Below are positions 49,575-59,151 of a stretch of 64,000 nucleotides of DNA, one piece after another. The translations under genes were made by a program, and so were the position numbers. The DNA is from CALNBC01 sp040768925 (GTDB taxonomy: Bacteria > Bacillota > Clostridia > Christensenellales > CALWSW01), in assembly GCA_040768925.1 (NCBI GenBank), contig JAXGLZ010000002.1, positions 744,001-808,000 of the forward strand, given 5' to 3'. The stretch's first letter is position 1, and each line of letters opens with the position of its first letter. The notes below the pieces were generated by a model, which made no database searches, had not been told where the DNA came from, and was given only the letters and a program-made list of their open reading frames with translations.

Positions 49575-50750
49575 TCAGCCCAGCAGCTTTTTCAGCCGTT
49601 CCATGGCCTCGGCCGTTTTTTCGCGGTTGCCGAAAGCCGTCAGCCTAAAAAAGTCCTCGCCGTTTTTGCCGAACCCCGCGCCGGGCGTGCCGACGACGTT
49701 GGCCTCGTTCAGCAGCAGGTCGAAAAACGCCCAGGATTTTGTCCCGTTCGGGCAGCGCATCCAAAGGTACGGCGAATTCCTGCCGCCGGTGAACCAGACA
49801 CAAAGGCTTTCCAAAGCCTCGGCCATGATGCGCGCGTTCTCTTTATAATAGGAGATATTCTCCATGCACTGCCGCCTTCCCTCGGGAGAAAGGGCGGCCG
49901 CCGCGCCGCGCTGGACGATGTACGGCACGCCGTTGAACTTGGTGGTCTGCCTGCGCAGCCACATCCTGTTCAGCTCGCCGTTTTGAATCTCCTTTGGTAC
50001 AACTGTATATCCGCAGCGCGTTCCTGTAAACCCGGCAAATTTTGAAAAAGAGCAGAATTCGATGGCGCACCGCTTCGCCCCGGGGATGGAATAGATCGAC
50101 CGGGGCAGCTCGGGATCGCCGATAAACGCTTCGTAGGCGGCGTCGAAAAAGATCACGGCCTTCTTCGCGATCGCGTAGTCCACCCAGGCTAAAAGGCCCT
50201 CTTTGTTATAAACCGCGCCGGTGGGGTTGTTCGGCGAGCAAAGATAGATGATATCCGCGTCCGCCTGATAATCCGGCAGGGGCAAAAAGCCGTTTTCCTC
50301 GTTCGCGTCCATGAACAGCACCCGCCTGCCCGCCATCACGTTGGTGTCCACATAAACAGGGTAGACCGGGTCCGGGATCAGGGCGGTGTTCTCAACGGCG
50401 AAAAGGTCCAGCATGTTGCCGAGATCGGACTTCGCGCCGTCGCTGACGAAGATCTCGTCCTCGTCCAGCCGCACCCCGCGCTCGGCGTAATAGGCGGCGA
50501 TGCTTTCCTTCAAAAAACCGTAGCCCTGCTCCGGGCCATAGCCCCGGAAGGTTTCCGCCCGGCCCATTTCCGCAGCGGCTTCGCGCATGGCGTCAACGGT
50601 CGCCTGGGGCAGGGGCAGGGTCACGTCGCCGATGCCCATGCGGATGATCTGCGCTTTTGGATGGGCCGCACAATAGTCGCGCACCCTTTTCGCGATTTCG
50701 GAAAAAAGGTAGCTTTCCTTCAGAGCGCGGTAATTCTCGTTGATCTGCAT
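49575..50750 (-). CDS. dapL: LL-diaminopimelate aminotransferase
   Basis: This 391-residue PLP enzyme converts tetrahydrodipicolinate directly to LL-diaminopimelate for lysine and peptidoglycan, bypassing the acylated route. The PLP lysine is K237 (CSFSKFAGFTGTRCGY), with the PNNPTG motif at 173-178 and FDAAYEAFI for the ring contact. The segment GIGDVTLPLP is diagnostic of DapL. GGAGG precedes the ATG; it lies 12 bases after pyrG in the dapF-pyrG-dapL operon. Confidence 0.95.
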   Translation of the reverse strand: MQINENYRALKESYLFSEIAKRVRDYCAAHPKAQIIRMGIGDVTLPLPQATVDAMREAAAEMGRAETFRGYGPEQGYGFLKESIAAYYAERGVRLDEDEIFVSDGAKSDLGNMLDLFAVENTALIPDPVYPVYVDTNVMAGRRVLFMDANEENGFLPLPDYQADADIIYLCSPNNPTGAVYNKEGLLAWVDYAIAKKAVIFFDAAYEAFIGDPELPRSIYSIPGAKRCAIEFCSFSKFAGFTGTRCGYTVVPKEIQNGELNRMWLRRQTTKFNGVPYIVQRGAAAALSPEGRRQCMENISYYKENARIMAEALESLCVWFTGGRNSPYLWMRCPNGTKSWAFFDLLLNEANVVGTPGAGFGKNGEDFFRLTAFGNREKTAEAMERLKKLLG

Positions 50751-50762
50751 GCTGTCCTCCCT

Positions 50763-52370
50763 TCAATCGTCCGGTTGACGGTGCTTCGAAGCCCTGATGA
50801 ATTCCCGAAACAGCGGGTGGGCGCGGTTCGGCCTGCTCTTGAATTCCGGGTGGAACTGCACCCCCGCAAAGAAGGGATGGCCGGTGAGCTCGACGGCCTC
50901 GGCCAGCCTGCCGTCCGGCGAAGTGCCGGAAAACACCAGCCCGGCCTCTTCGAACCGGTCTTTGTAGTCGGGATTGACTTCGTAGCGGTGGCGGTGGCGC
51001 TCGGAAACAAGCTCCGCGCCGTACATTTTTGCAAGCCGGGTGTTCGGCTTGATCACGCAGGGGTATGCGCCCAGGCGCATGGTTCCGCCCAGGGGGATGT
51101 TCCCCTGCTGGTCGGGCATCAGATCGATCACGCAATGCCCGCACTTTGGGGCGAATTCCCGCGAATTCGCGTCCTGAAAGCCCAAAACGCCCCGGGCGAA
51201 CTCGATGACCGCGACCTGAAGGCCCAGGCAAAGGCCAAGATAGGGAACGCCGCTGGTGCGGGCGAAGTTTGCCGCGGTGATCATGCCCTCGACTCCGCGG
51301 TCGCCGAAGCCGCCGGGGACGAGGATCCCGTCGCAGCCGGAAAGCTCCTCCGCGACGTTTTTGGGGGTGAGCAGCTCCGCGTCCACCCATTTGATCTCCA
51401 CATCCACGTCGTTTTCGTATCCGCCGTGCTTTAACGCCTCCACAACGGAGAGATACGCGTCGTGCAGCTGGACGTATTTCCCCACCAGGGCGATGCTGAC
51501 GGTGCCGGAAAGCTTGCCGGCCCGCTCCAGCATGTCGTCCCATTCCTGCCAGTCCAGCTCTTTCGCCTCGATGCCCAGCTTTTTGCACGCGATGGCGGAC
51601 ATGTTCTGCTCCTCGAGCATTTTCGGCACGCTGTACAAAACGGGGAGGGTGCCGTTTTCGATCACGCACTCCGGCGCGACGTTGCAAAAAAGAGAAATCT
51701 TCTGTTTGACGGAAGAGTGCATGGGAACGTCCGTCCGGGCGACGATGATGTCCGGCGTGATGCCAAGGCCCTGAAGCTCCCGCACGGAATGCTGGGTGGG
51801 CTTTGATTTGTGCTCGCCGGAAAAGGGGATGTACGGCACCAGGGTCACGTGGATAAAAAGGCAGTTCTCTCGGCCGATCTCCTGGGCGATCTGGCGCACG
51901 GCCTCCAAAAAGGGCTGGGATTCGATGTCTCCCGTGGTGCCGCCGATCTCGGTGATGACCACGTCTGCGTTGGTCTTTTCACCCACGCCGTAAACAAAGC
52001 GCTTGATCTCGCCGGTGATGTGGGGGATGATCTGGATGGTTTCGCCCAGGTATCCGCCGGAGCGCTCCCGGCTCAGAACATTCCAGTAAACCCTGCCCGC
52101 GGTCAGGCTGGAAAACTGGTTCAGGTTTTCGTCGATAAACCGTTCGTAATGACCAAGATCCAAATCGGTTTCCGCGCCGTCGTCGGTCACAAAGACCTCT
52201 CCGTGCTGATAAGGGCTCATGGTTCCCGGGTCAACGTTCAGATAGGGGTCCATTTTCTGGGCGGCCACCTTGAGCCCGCGCATCTTCAGCAGCCGGCCCA
52301 AAGAGGCGGCGGTGATCCCCTTTCCCAATCCCGAAAGCACGCCGCCCGTCACAAAAATGTACTTGGTCAT
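50763..52370 (-). CDS. pyrG: CTP synthase
   Basis: The 535-residue enzyme aminates UTP to CTP with glutamine. Residues 1-265 form the synthase domain (FVTGGVLSGLGKGITAASLG, MDPYLNVDPGTMSPYQHGEV), and residues about 290-535 the class I glutaminase with the nucleophile Cys in YLGLCLGLQVAVIEF and the His-Glu in HPEFKSRP. Length is normal. Its start overlaps the dapF stop (ATGA), so the two are coupled. Confidence 0.97.
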   Translation of the reverse strand: MTKYIFVTGGVLSGLGKGITAASLGRLLKMRGLKVAAQKMDPYLNVDPGTMSPYQHGEVFVTDDGAETDLDLGHYERFIDENLNQFSSLTAGRVYWNVLSRERSGGYLGETIQIIPHITGEIKRFVYGVGEKTNADVVITEIGGTTGDIESQPFLEAVRQIAQEIGRENCLFIHVTLVPYIPFSGEHKSKPTQHSVRELQGLGITPDIIVARTDVPMHSSVKQKISLFCNVAPECVIENGTLPVLYSVPKMLEEQNMSAIACKKLGIEAKELDWQEWDDMLERAGKLSGTVSIALVGKYVQLHDAYLSVVEALKHGGYENDVDVEIKWVDAELLTPKNVAEELSGCDGILVPGGFGDRGVEGMITAANFARTSGVPYLGLCLGLQVAVIEFARGVLGFQDANSREFAPKCGHCVIDLMPDQQGNIPLGGTMRLGAYPCVIKPNTRLAKMYGAELVSERHRHRYEVNPDYKDRFEEAGLVFSGTSPDGRLAEAVELTGHPFFAGVQFHPEFKSRPNRAHPLFREFIRASKHRQPDD

Positions 52371-53206
52371 ACCTCAATTTCTCCTTCGAAAACTTTATCC
52401 GCAGGGCCGGTCATAAAAACCGTGTCCTCAGTGTAGCGTATTTTCAGCGTGCCGCCCAAAAGGCGCACGAAAATATCCTCATTGCGCGGCGAAACGCCGT
52501 TTTCAACGGCGGCGACGGCCACGGCGCAGGCCCCGGTCCCGCAGGCCAGGGTTTCGCCGCTGCCCCGTTCCCAGACCCGCATTTCAAGGTGGGCGGGGTC
52601 GATCACTTTGACGAATTCGGTGTTCACCCGTTCCGGGAACAGGGGGGAATGCTCGAAGGCGGGGCCGATTTTTTCCAGATCCAGCCCCGCGATTTCCGGC
52701 AAAAACAGAACGCAGTGGGGGTTCCCCATGCTGACGCAGGTGATGTTGTGAATCCCTTTTGCGATCTCAACCGCCCGGTTGATGACGCTTTCGCCCTCCA
52801 GCGTGCAGGGGATATCCGCGGGATGGAGCTTGGGCGGGCCCATATCCACCTTTGCGGCGGTGCAGAGGCCGTTTTCAACGGTCAGCTCCAGGGTTTTGAT
52901 CCCGCTTTTGGTTTCTACGGTCACGACGGGCTTTTTCGCCCTGCCGGAATCGTGCAGGTATTTGCCCACGCAGCGCACGCCGTTGCCGCACATTTTGCCC
53001 TCGCTGCCGTCGGCGTTGAACATGGTCATTTTCCCGTCCGCCACATTTGACGGGCCGATGAGGATCACGCCGTCCCCCCCGATCCCGAACCGCCTGTCCG
53101 ACAAGCGGACGGAAAGGAGCGCAGGGTCCGGCACCGTTTGCTCGAAGGTGTCGAAATAGATGTAGTCGTTCCCGCAGCCCTGCATTTTTGTGAAGCGAAG
53201 TTTCAT
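52367..53206 (-). CDS. dapF: Diaminopimelate epimerase
   Basis: This 279-residue PLP-independent epimerase interconverts LL- and meso-diaminopimelate. The two catalytic cysteines are C73 (KMCGNGVRC) and C222 (LACGTGACA). FTKMQGCGNDYIYFD opens the fold. GGGAGG lies before ATG 53206. First gene of the operon with pyrG and dapL; the promoter at 53448-53476 leaves a leader of about 240 bases. Confidence 0.96.
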   Translation of the reverse strand: MKLRFTKMQGCGNDYIYFDTFEQTVPDPALLSVRLSDRRFGIGGDGVILIGPSNVADGKMTMFNADGSEGKMCGNGVRCVGKYLHDSGRAKKPVVTVETKSGIKTLELTVENGLCTAAKVDMGPPKLHPADIPCTLEGESVINRAVEIAKGIHNITCVSMGNPHCVLFLPEIAGLDLEKIGPAFEHSPLFPERVNTEFVKVIDPAHLEMRVWERGSGETLACGTGACAVAVAAVENGVSPRNEDIFVRLLGGTLKIRYTEDTVFMTGPADKVFEGEIEV

Positions 53207-53447
53207 ATTGCCTCCCTGCCGCATTGGCCGTCAACGCATGATTTGAACCCGCACGGCGGGTATGATATCGTTCTTATTGCTACTATATTACCCGGGAAGG
53301 CCGATTACCGCCGCCCGCTCTGTTTTTGTGGATTTTTTATTCCTTCGCTTCGCCGCAAAAGGCGGAATGCCCAAAAGCAGCCTGTTTTCGCCCCAAAATT
53401 CAAAAAAACCGCATCGCCTGGCCAATATACAAACAAATAACCAATCT

Positions 53448-53476
53448 ATTATACTGGCTTGCCGTATCCCCGTCAA
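53448..53476 (-). promoter_or_regulatory. dapF-pyrG-dapL promoter
   Basis: On the minus strand TTGACG (53476-53471), 17 bases, TATAAT (53453-53448). Confidence 0.8.
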
Positions 53477-53911
53477 TCCCTTTGAAAACGCAATCAGGGG
53501 GCTGGGAAAACCCTTCTTCGGGTGCGCCAAAGCGCGTACCCGGCGCGCTTTGGCGCTTGGGTCCCGGCCGCCGCGGGCGTGCGCGCGCCCCCGCCGGCCA
53601 GGCGGATCGGCCGGGTATTCGGGATCAATCCCGCAGCCCGAAAAGCCGCCGCCCGGGCCGCGCTTCTTTCGTGTGTCACGGCGATGGAACGTTGGGTGTC
53701 TCCGCCGTCAAAGCGCGCGCCCGCGCGGTCGTCGAGGGGCTTGAACCCCTCGTTTTCCCCGAATATTGGTTCCCGGCTCATGGCGGGCCCGCTGTTTTGG
53801 CCCGATCTGCTTTTTCCCGCGTTCGGGCGCGCAAAGGCGCGTATTCGCGTTTTTCGCAACGGTGCGCGCCTTTTTTCGTGTTCTCCGCGAAAATCCCCGG
53901 AGATTCTTGGG
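53477..53911. other. Intergenic region with stable stem-loops
   Basis: No gene is supported. It holds a 13-base-pair hairpin at 53524-53556 (GCGCCAAAGCGCG/CGCGCTTTGGCGC), a CGAGGGG/CCCCTCG stem followed by TTTT near 53733-53756 on the plus strand, and other GC-rich dyads. Long overlapping open frames are a by-product of GC content. Confidence 0.45.
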
Positions 53912-53955
53912 ATAAAAAATGCCGCCGGAGCGGAATACTCCCGCTTCGGCGGCAT
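53912..53955 (-). terminator. liv operon terminator
   Basis: ATGCCGCCGGAGCGG (53919-53933) pairs with CCGCTTCGGCGGCAT (53941-53955); minus strand continues TTTTTTATC. Confidence 0.9.
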
Positions 53956-53972
53956 AACCCTCGATTGTTTTT

Positions 53973-54683
53973 TCAGCCGCCCAGATAGGCTTCCTTGACC
54001 TGCCTGTTGTTCAGCAGCTCGGAGGCCTTTCCGCTCATGGATACGCGGCCGGTTTCCAGAACGTAGGCGCGGTTCGCGATGTTCAGCGCCATCTTGGCGT
54101 TCTGTTCGACGAGCAGAACGGTCATTCCGGATTCGTTGACGTCCGTTATGATGTTGAAAATCTCGTGGACCAGAATGGGCGAAAGGCCCATGCTGGGTTC
54201 GTCTAAAAGCAGCATCTTGGGGGCGGACATCAGCGCCCTTCCGATGGCCAGCATCTGCTGCTCGCCGCCGGAAAGCGTACCCGCGAGCTGCTTCCTGCGC
54301 TCCTTCAGCCTTGGAAGGCGCTCGAAAACCATTTCGTAATCCCGGTTCAAATTCTCCCTGTCCGGCCGGACGTAGGCGCCCATCTCAAGGTTTTCCTGGA
54401 CCGTCAGGGTGGAGAAGATCCGCCTGCCTTCCGGAACCTGGGCAAGGCCGAGGCGCACGATCTTCGGCGCTTCGGTGGCCCGAAGGTCGTGGTCCAAAAA
54501 GCGGATTTCCCCCGCCTTTGGCCGGACCAGGTTGGAAATGGCGTGAAGGGTGGTGGATTTGCCCGCGCCGTTCGCGCCGATCAGGGTGACGATTTCGCCC
54601 TCGTTGACCTCGAAGGAAATATCCTTGATCGCGTGGATGGAGCCGTAAAACACCTCAAGATTTTTGACGGAAAGCATGGCCAT
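53973..54683 (-). CDS. livF: Branched-chain amino acid ABC transporter ATPase LivF
   Basis: In this 236-residue ATPase, Walker A is GANGAGKST, signature LSGGEQQ, Walker B MLLLDEP, and the H-loop region follows. LivF-specific ends (VLLVEQNAKMALNIANRAYVL) are present. ATG 54683 is preferred over the earlier GTG 54695 because GGGGGG lies at the right distance. Overlaps the livG end region by a few bases; last gene of the liv operon. Confidence 0.93.
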   Translation of the reverse strand: MAMLSVKNLEVFYGSIHAIKDISFEVNEGEIVTLIGANGAGKSTTLHAISNLVRPKAGEIRFLDHDLRATEAPKIVRLGLAQVPEGRRIFSTLTVQENLEMGAYVRPDRENLNRDYEMVFERLPRLKERRKQLAGTLSGGEQQMLAIGRALMSAPKMLLLDEPSMGLSPILVHEIFNIITDVNESGMTVLLVEQNAKMALNIANRAYVLETGRVSMSGKASELLNNRQVKEAYLGG

Positions 54684-54684
54684 A

Positions 54685-55449
54685 TCACTCTTCACCCCCC
54701 AGATACGCGGCGATCACCTTAGGGTCGTTCCTGACCTCTTCCGGCGTGCCCGCGGCGATGATCATTCCGTAATCCAGAACGATGAGCCGCTCGCAGATTC
54801 CCATGACAAAGCTCATGTCGTGCTCGATGAGCAGGATGGAAACGTCAAACCTGTCCCTGATCAGCTTGATCGTTTCGAGAAGCTCCAGTGTTTCCGTCGG
54901 GTTCATGCCCGCCGCCGGCTCGTCGAGCAGCAGCATCTTCGGCTTGGTGGCCAAAGCACGGGCGATCTCCAGCTTTCTTTGCCGGCCGTAGGGCAGATTG
55001 CCCGCCCTGGTTTCCGCCAGCTTCTCCAGACCAAAGACAGACAAAAGCTCCATGGCCTTTTCGTCCATCGCCCGTTCCTCGCGCCAGTATTTCGGCGTTC
55101 TGAAAGCCGCCTGGAACATGTTGTAGGTCATCTGGCCGTTCATCGCGATCTTCACGTTGTCGATGACGGAAAGATACTTGAACAGCCGGATGTTCTGGAA
55201 GGTGCGGGCGATGCCGTTCTGGGTGATCTCATAGGTGCGTTTGCCGACGATGCTGGTGCCGTCGAGCAGGATGGAGCCTTCCGTCGGAACATAAACGTCC
55301 GTCAGCAGGTTGAAAACGGTGGTCTTGCCCGCGCCGTTCGGGCCGATCAGGCCGACGATCTCGCCGGAATCCAGCGTGATCTGAACATCTTTCAGCGCGC
55401 GGAGCCCGCCGAATGCGATTCCAAGGTCTTTGACTTCAAGCAGCGCCAT
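54685..55449 (-). CDS. livG: Branched-chain amino acid ABC transporter ATPase LivG
   Basis: In this 254-residue ATPase, Walker A is GPNGAGKTT, signature region PYGRQRKLEIARAL (LivG-type LSYGxQRxLEIARA, here NLPYGRQRK), and Walker B MLLLDEPAAGMNP. The N-terminal GIAFGGLRALKDV is typical. It starts three bases after livM's stop, with GGAGG upstream. It forms a heterodimer with LivF on the LivH/LivM channel. Confidence 0.94.
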   Translation of the reverse strand: MALLEVKDLGIAFGGLRALKDVQITLDSGEIVGLIGPNGAGKTTVFNLLTDVYVPTEGSILLDGTSIVGKRTYEITQNGIARTFQNIRLFKYLSVIDNVKIAMNGQMTYNMFQAAFRTPKYWREERAMDEKAMELLSVFGLEKLAETRAGNLPYGRQRKLEIARALATKPKMLLLDEPAAGMNPTETLELLETIKLIRDRFDVSILLIEHDMSFVMGICERLIVLDYGMIIAAGTPEEVRNDPKVIAAYLGGEE

Positions 55450-55452
55450 GGA

Positions 55453-56478
55453 TCACACCTCCTCTTTTCCGGCGGGTTTTTCGCCGTTTCGGCCGCCGGA
55501 AAAAACGCGTTTCAGCCAGCGCCCGAATCCGGCGATGGAAAGCTCGCTCCGGCCCAAAAGCCCGCCCGGCCTGAAAAGCATCATCACGATCAGCAGCACG
55601 GAATACAGCAGCATGCGGTAATCCGCAAAGGAGCGCAGCGCTTCGGGCAGGACGGTCAGCACGGCCGCGGCGACGACCGAGCCGGTGATGCTGCCCATTC
55701 CGCCCAGCACGACCATGACCAGCATTTCCACAGAATAGTTGAAATCGAATTTCCCCGGGGCGATGACGCCGATGTAATGGGCGTAAAGCCCGCCGGCGAC
55801 CCCGGCAAAGAACGCCGCCATGATAAAGGCGATCATTTTGTATTTCGTCGTGTTGATCCCCGCGGCTTCGGCGGCGATCTCGTCCTCCCGGATGGAGAGC
55901 ACGGCCCTGCCGTGGCGGGAGGTCAAATAAGCGTAAATGAAGTAAACCGTCAGCACGCTGATGAAGAAAACGGCGTTGAAGCTCGTCAGCCCCGGGATCC
56001 CGCGAAGGCCGAGGGCGCCGCCGGTAAAGGGCAGATTCAAAATGACGACGCGGATGATCTCGCCAAAGCCCAGGGTGATGATGGCGAGGTAGTCCCCCTT
56101 CAGCCGAAGCGCGGGAACCCCGATCAAAAACCCGATCGCCGCGGATACGACGCCGCCGACCGCAATGGCCAGCAGCAGCGTCAAAATGGCGGCGGGTCCG
56201 GAAGTCGGCAGCCCGGAATGCAGCGTGAACAAGGCGGCGGTATACGCGCCGACGGACATGAAGCCCGCGTGGCCTAAAACAAGCTGGCCCAGGATGCCCG
56301 TCACCAGGTTCAAAGAGACGGCCAGCATGATGTTGATGAAGATCAGCTTGATCAGGCCGGCGTAATAGCGGTTGATCGCGCCGGAATCGATCAGCACCGT
56401 CAGGATCGCGAAAAGGGCAAGGACAAGCGCCATATTAACGGCGTAGGAGACGAGCTTTTTTTTGATTTTCGTGTTCAT
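55453..56478 (-). CDS. livM: Branched-chain amino acid ABC permease LivM
   Basis: The 341-residue integral membrane protein has about eight to ten hydrophobic helices (ALVLALFAILTVLIDSG, SVGAYTAALFTLHSG, AAIGFLIGVPALRLKGDYLA). The LivM signature GDYLAIITLGFGEIIRVV is intact. It pairs with LivH to form the channel. The basic, Gly-rich C-terminus (FSGGRNGEKPAGKEEV) is cytoplasmic. Confidence 0.94.
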   Translation of the reverse strand: MNTKIKKKLVSYAVNMALVLALFAILTVLIDSGAINRYYAGLIKLIFINIMLAVSLNLVTGILGQLVLGHAGFMSVGAYTAALFTLHSGLPTSGPAAILTLLLAIAVGGVVSAAIGFLIGVPALRLKGDYLAIITLGFGEIIRVVILNLPFTGGALGLRGIPGLTSFNAVFFISVLTVYFIYAYLTSRHGRAVLSIREDEIAAEAAGINTTKYKMIAFIMAAFFAGVAGGLYAHYIGVIAPGKFDFNYSVEMLVMVVLGGMGSITGSVVAAAVLTVLPEALRSFADYRMLLYSVLLIVMMLFRPGGLLGRSELSIAGFGRWLKRVFSGGRNGEKPAGKEEV

Positions 56479-56488
56479 GGCCCCCTCC

Positions 56489-57370
56489 TTACACCTTTTC
56501 GCTCACGTTCTTGCCCATGATTCCCGTGGGCTTGAACAAGAGCACGACGATCAGTATTCCAAAGACGACGGCGTCCGCCATGGTGGAGGAAATATACCCC
56601 TTTGTCAGGCTTTCCACCACGCCCATGATCAAACCGCCCACCATCGCGCCGGGAACGGACCCGATGCCGCCGAGCACGGCCGCCACAAAGGCCTTGAGGC
56701 CGAGCATGGAGCCCATAAAGGGCGAGATCTGCCTGTAAGTCGCGATATACAAAACAGCGGCGACCGCGGCCAGCGCCGAGCCCACCGCAAAGGTAAAGGC
56801 GACGGTGCGGCCGGTATGGATCCCCATGAGCTTTGCGGCCGCGGCGTCCTCGGAAACGGCGCGCATGGCCTTGCCGATCTTCGTCCTGCCGATCAGGGCG
56901 GAAAGGCCGATCATCATCACGACCATGGTCAGTATGGTGATGATCGTCACCACGCTGACGGAAGCGCCGAACACGTTAACCGAATCGCCCGGCACCAGGC
57001 TGGGCATGGCCTTGGCGGAAGAGGAAAAAATGATCTGCGAAAGGTTCTGCAGCAGCATGCTGACGCCCAGCGCCGTGATGAGCAGGGATATTCGCGGGGC
57101 GCCCGCGTTTAAAAGCCGCCTGTATGCCAGCCGCTCGATGAGAACGCCGGCAAGCGCCGTCAGCACCACCGCCGCGATGATGCAGATCCAAACCGGCACG
57201 CCGGAAAGCACCAGGGTAACATACATGACGTATGCGCCCAGCATGATCACTTCGCCGTGGGCAAAGTTGATCAGCCGCACGATGCCGTATACCATGCTGT
57301 AGCCCAGCGCGACCAGAGCGTAGATGCTGCCGACGCTCAGTCCGTTGATGATCTGGGAAAATAAACTCAT
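56489..57370 (-). CDS. livH: Branched-chain amino acid ABC permease LivH
   Basis: The 293-residue permease starts MSLFSQIINGLSVGSIYALV and contains GYSMVYGIVRLINFAHGEV, the LivH signature. About eight hydrophobic helices follow. Ten bases separate it from livM. It lies 178 bases after the substrate-binding gene, behind a stem-loop. Confidence 0.94.
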   Translation of the reverse strand: MSLFSQIINGLSVGSIYALVALGYSMVYGIVRLINFAHGEVIMLGAYVMYVTLVLSGVPVWICIIAAVVLTALAGVLIERLAYRRLLNAGAPRISLLITALGVSMLLQNLSQIIFSSSAKAMPSLVPGDSVNVFGASVSVVTIITILTMVVMMIGLSALIGRTKIGKAMRAVSEDAAAAKLMGIHTGRTVAFTFAVGSALAAVAAVLYIATYRQISPFMGSMLGLKAFVAAVLGGIGSVPGAMVGGLIMGVVESLTKGYISSTMADAVVFGILIVVLLFKPTGIMGKNVSEKV

Positions 57371-57461
57371 TGGGGAACACCGTCCTGCGAAAATTCCCGC
57401 GCAAAGGCCGCGGATTTATTGGGTATATCGTAGTATTAATGCGCTAAAGTCTCCGTACTAC

Positions 57462-57476
57462 TATCATATTATGATA
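57462..57476. promoter_or_regulatory. Palindrome upstream of livH
   Basis: TATCATA-T-TATGATA is a perfect dyad in the livJ-livH gap. GTAGTA (57430-57435) and TACTAC (57456-57461) form a second outer dyad. Candidate regulatory site. Confidence 0.35.
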
Positions 57477-57497
57477 TACGAAGAGCCTGCTTAAGGT

Positions 57498-57524
57498 CAA
57501 GGGCCGCTTGACAAGCGGCCCTTG
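57498..57524 (-). other. Stem-loop after livJ
   Basis: CAAGGGCCGCTTG and CAAGCGGCCCTTG form a strong stem 25 bases after the binding-protein stop, without a T-run. Such structures often stabilise the abundant binding-protein mRNA relative to the downstream transporter genes. Confidence 0.6.
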
Positions 57525-57548
57525 CTGTTAAATGATTCTTTCGACCGG

Positions 57549-58766
57549 TTACTTGCTGTAGGTTTCGGCAAAGGCGTAGTCGCCGTTTTCAATGGACATG
57601 ATGGCGGCGGACTTGACGGGGTTGCGGTTTTCGTCAAAGGTCACATGGCCGGTGATGCCGGTGTAATCCGTGGCGTTAAGGGCGGCGATGATGGCGGCGC
57701 TGTCCGTGGAGCCGGCGGCCTCGATGGCTTTGAACATGATCATCGCGGCGTCGTAGCCCAAAGCGGCGAACATGTTGGGGGCCTCGCCGTATTTGGCCTG
57801 ATACTTCTCAACAAAGGACACGAAAGCGGGGTCCGTGGACTTCAGGGAAGCGTGGGCGCAGAAGTAGGAACCCTCGATGGAGGACAGGTTGCCCGCGTCG
57901 ATGGATTCGACCACGGAATCCCAGCCGTCGGCGCCGAGCAGCGCGCCGGTGAAGCCCACTTCGCGGGCCTGGGGAGCGATGAGGGCGACGGCTTCATAGT
58001 ATTCGGGCAGGAACAGGACCTCCGCGCCGGAAGCGACGATTTTCGTCAGCTGGGTTTTGAAGTCGATGTCGCTGCTGGCGTAGCCTTCGTTGGCGGTGAT
58101 CGTCAACCCCAGCCTGCCGGCTTCGGCGACGAACGCTTCCGTCAGGCCGACGGAATAGTCGGAAGACGTGTCATACAGGATGGCGGCCTTCGTCGCGCCA
58201 AGGCGGTTAAAGGCGTAAGACGCCATCAGTTCGCCCTGGAACGGGTCGATGAAGCAGGCGCGGAACACGTTGGGGCCGACCGCGGTGATGTCCTTCGCGG
58301 TGCCGGAAGCGGTGATCATGGGCATGTTGTCAAGCAGAGCCTGCTGAGCGACCGCCAGGGTGGGGGTGGACGTAACGTCGCCGAGCAGGGCGACGATCTT
58401 GTCGTTGCTGACGAGCTTGTTGTAGGCGTTGACGGCTTCGGTGGCGTCGCCCTTTTCATCGTAAACGATGTAGTTGATCTGCTTGCCGAGGATGCCGCCG
58501 GCGGCGTTGAGCTCTTCCACGGCGATCTTCGCGCCGTTGTTGACGTTGATCCCGTAAAGGGAAACCTCTCCGGTCAGGGGGGCAAGGCCGCCGATGTTGA
58601 TCTTCTCGGCGCCCGATCCGGCGTTGCCGGCGTCGGTTCCAACGGGGTCTTCTGTTTCCGGTCCCGGGGTGCTGGGGCCGTCGTCCGCCGCGTTGGTGCA
58701 GCCGGCAAATGCGGCGGCGAGCATCACGCAGACGAGCAGCAGAGCCAAGGTACGTTTCTTCATCAT
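57549..58766 (-). CDS. livJ: Branched-chain amino acid substrate-binding lipoprotein
   Basis: The 405-residue extracellular lipoprotein (lipobox FAGC, C23) belongs to the type I periplasmic-binding fold used by Leu/Ile/Val transporters. Typical segments are GGLAPLTGEVSLYG, NAAGGILGKQINYIVYD and GDVTSTPTLAVAQQALLDN. AGGAGG lies just before ATG 58766. It is the first gene of the liv set, driven by the promoter at 58895-58923. The precise ligand in vivo may be a different amino acid or amide. Confidence 0.92.
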   Translation of the reverse strand: MMKKRTLALLLVCVMLAAAFAGCTNAADDGPSTPGPETEDPVGTDAGNAGSGAEKINIGGLAPLTGEVSLYGINVNNGAKIAVEELNAAGGILGKQINYIVYDEKGDATEAVNAYNKLVSNDKIVALLGDVTSTPTLAVAQQALLDNMPMITASGTAKDITAVGPNVFRACFIDPFQGELMASYAFNRLGATKAAILYDTSSDYSVGLTEAFVAEAGRLGLTITANEGYASSDIDFKTQLTKIVASGAEVLFLPEYYEAVALIAPQAREVGFTGALLGADGWDSVVESIDAGNLSSIEGSYFCAHASLKSTDPAFVSFVEKYQAKYGEAPNMFAALGYDAAMIMFKAIEAAGSTDSAAIIAALNATDYTGITGHVTFDENRNPVKSAAIMSIENGDYAFAETYSK

Positions 58767-58894
58767 TTTTTCCTCCTGAAATTTCTGGGGCAAGCGAGAA
58801 GCCAAGCCTGCGCTTCAAACGGTGTTCCCACCGTACCGAACTTTTTGACCCGCAAAGAGGATAATGTATTCAATCCGCCTTACAAATATGGATC

Positions 58895-58923
58895 ATTATA
58901 AAGCCTTGGCGCAGATATTACAA
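58895..58923 (-). promoter_or_regulatory. livJ promoter
   Basis: On the minus strand TTGTAA (58923-58918), 17 bases, TATAAT (58900-58895), about 130 bases before the start codon. Confidence 0.75.
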
Positions 58924-59151
58924 GTTCTTTTAGTGTTTCGGCCTCATAAAAATGCAGGAAATTTCTATCGTTTTTTCTTTTTGCCTTCCCGCGGGGCGTT
59001 AAGCTTGCCGCAAAGCCGCTATATTGCAGGGTTTTATGCGATTCGGGGGGCGGGATCGTTATTTTGTGCGCAAGTTTTGCATCCGGTATATTCGTAAGGC
59101 CAAAAGCCTTTCGTGCGGCAGATCGCTGAAAAAGCCCGAATGATCCGGTCC

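Noticed and set aside
53207..53447. Lysine riboswitch before dapF
   Set aside because: The conserved GAGGTAG-type start and other core segments are not present on the minus strand.
53326..53998. Long Arg/Pro/Gly-rich frames between dapF and livF
   Set aside because: Several overlapping frames of similar composition; caused by GC-rich hairpins.
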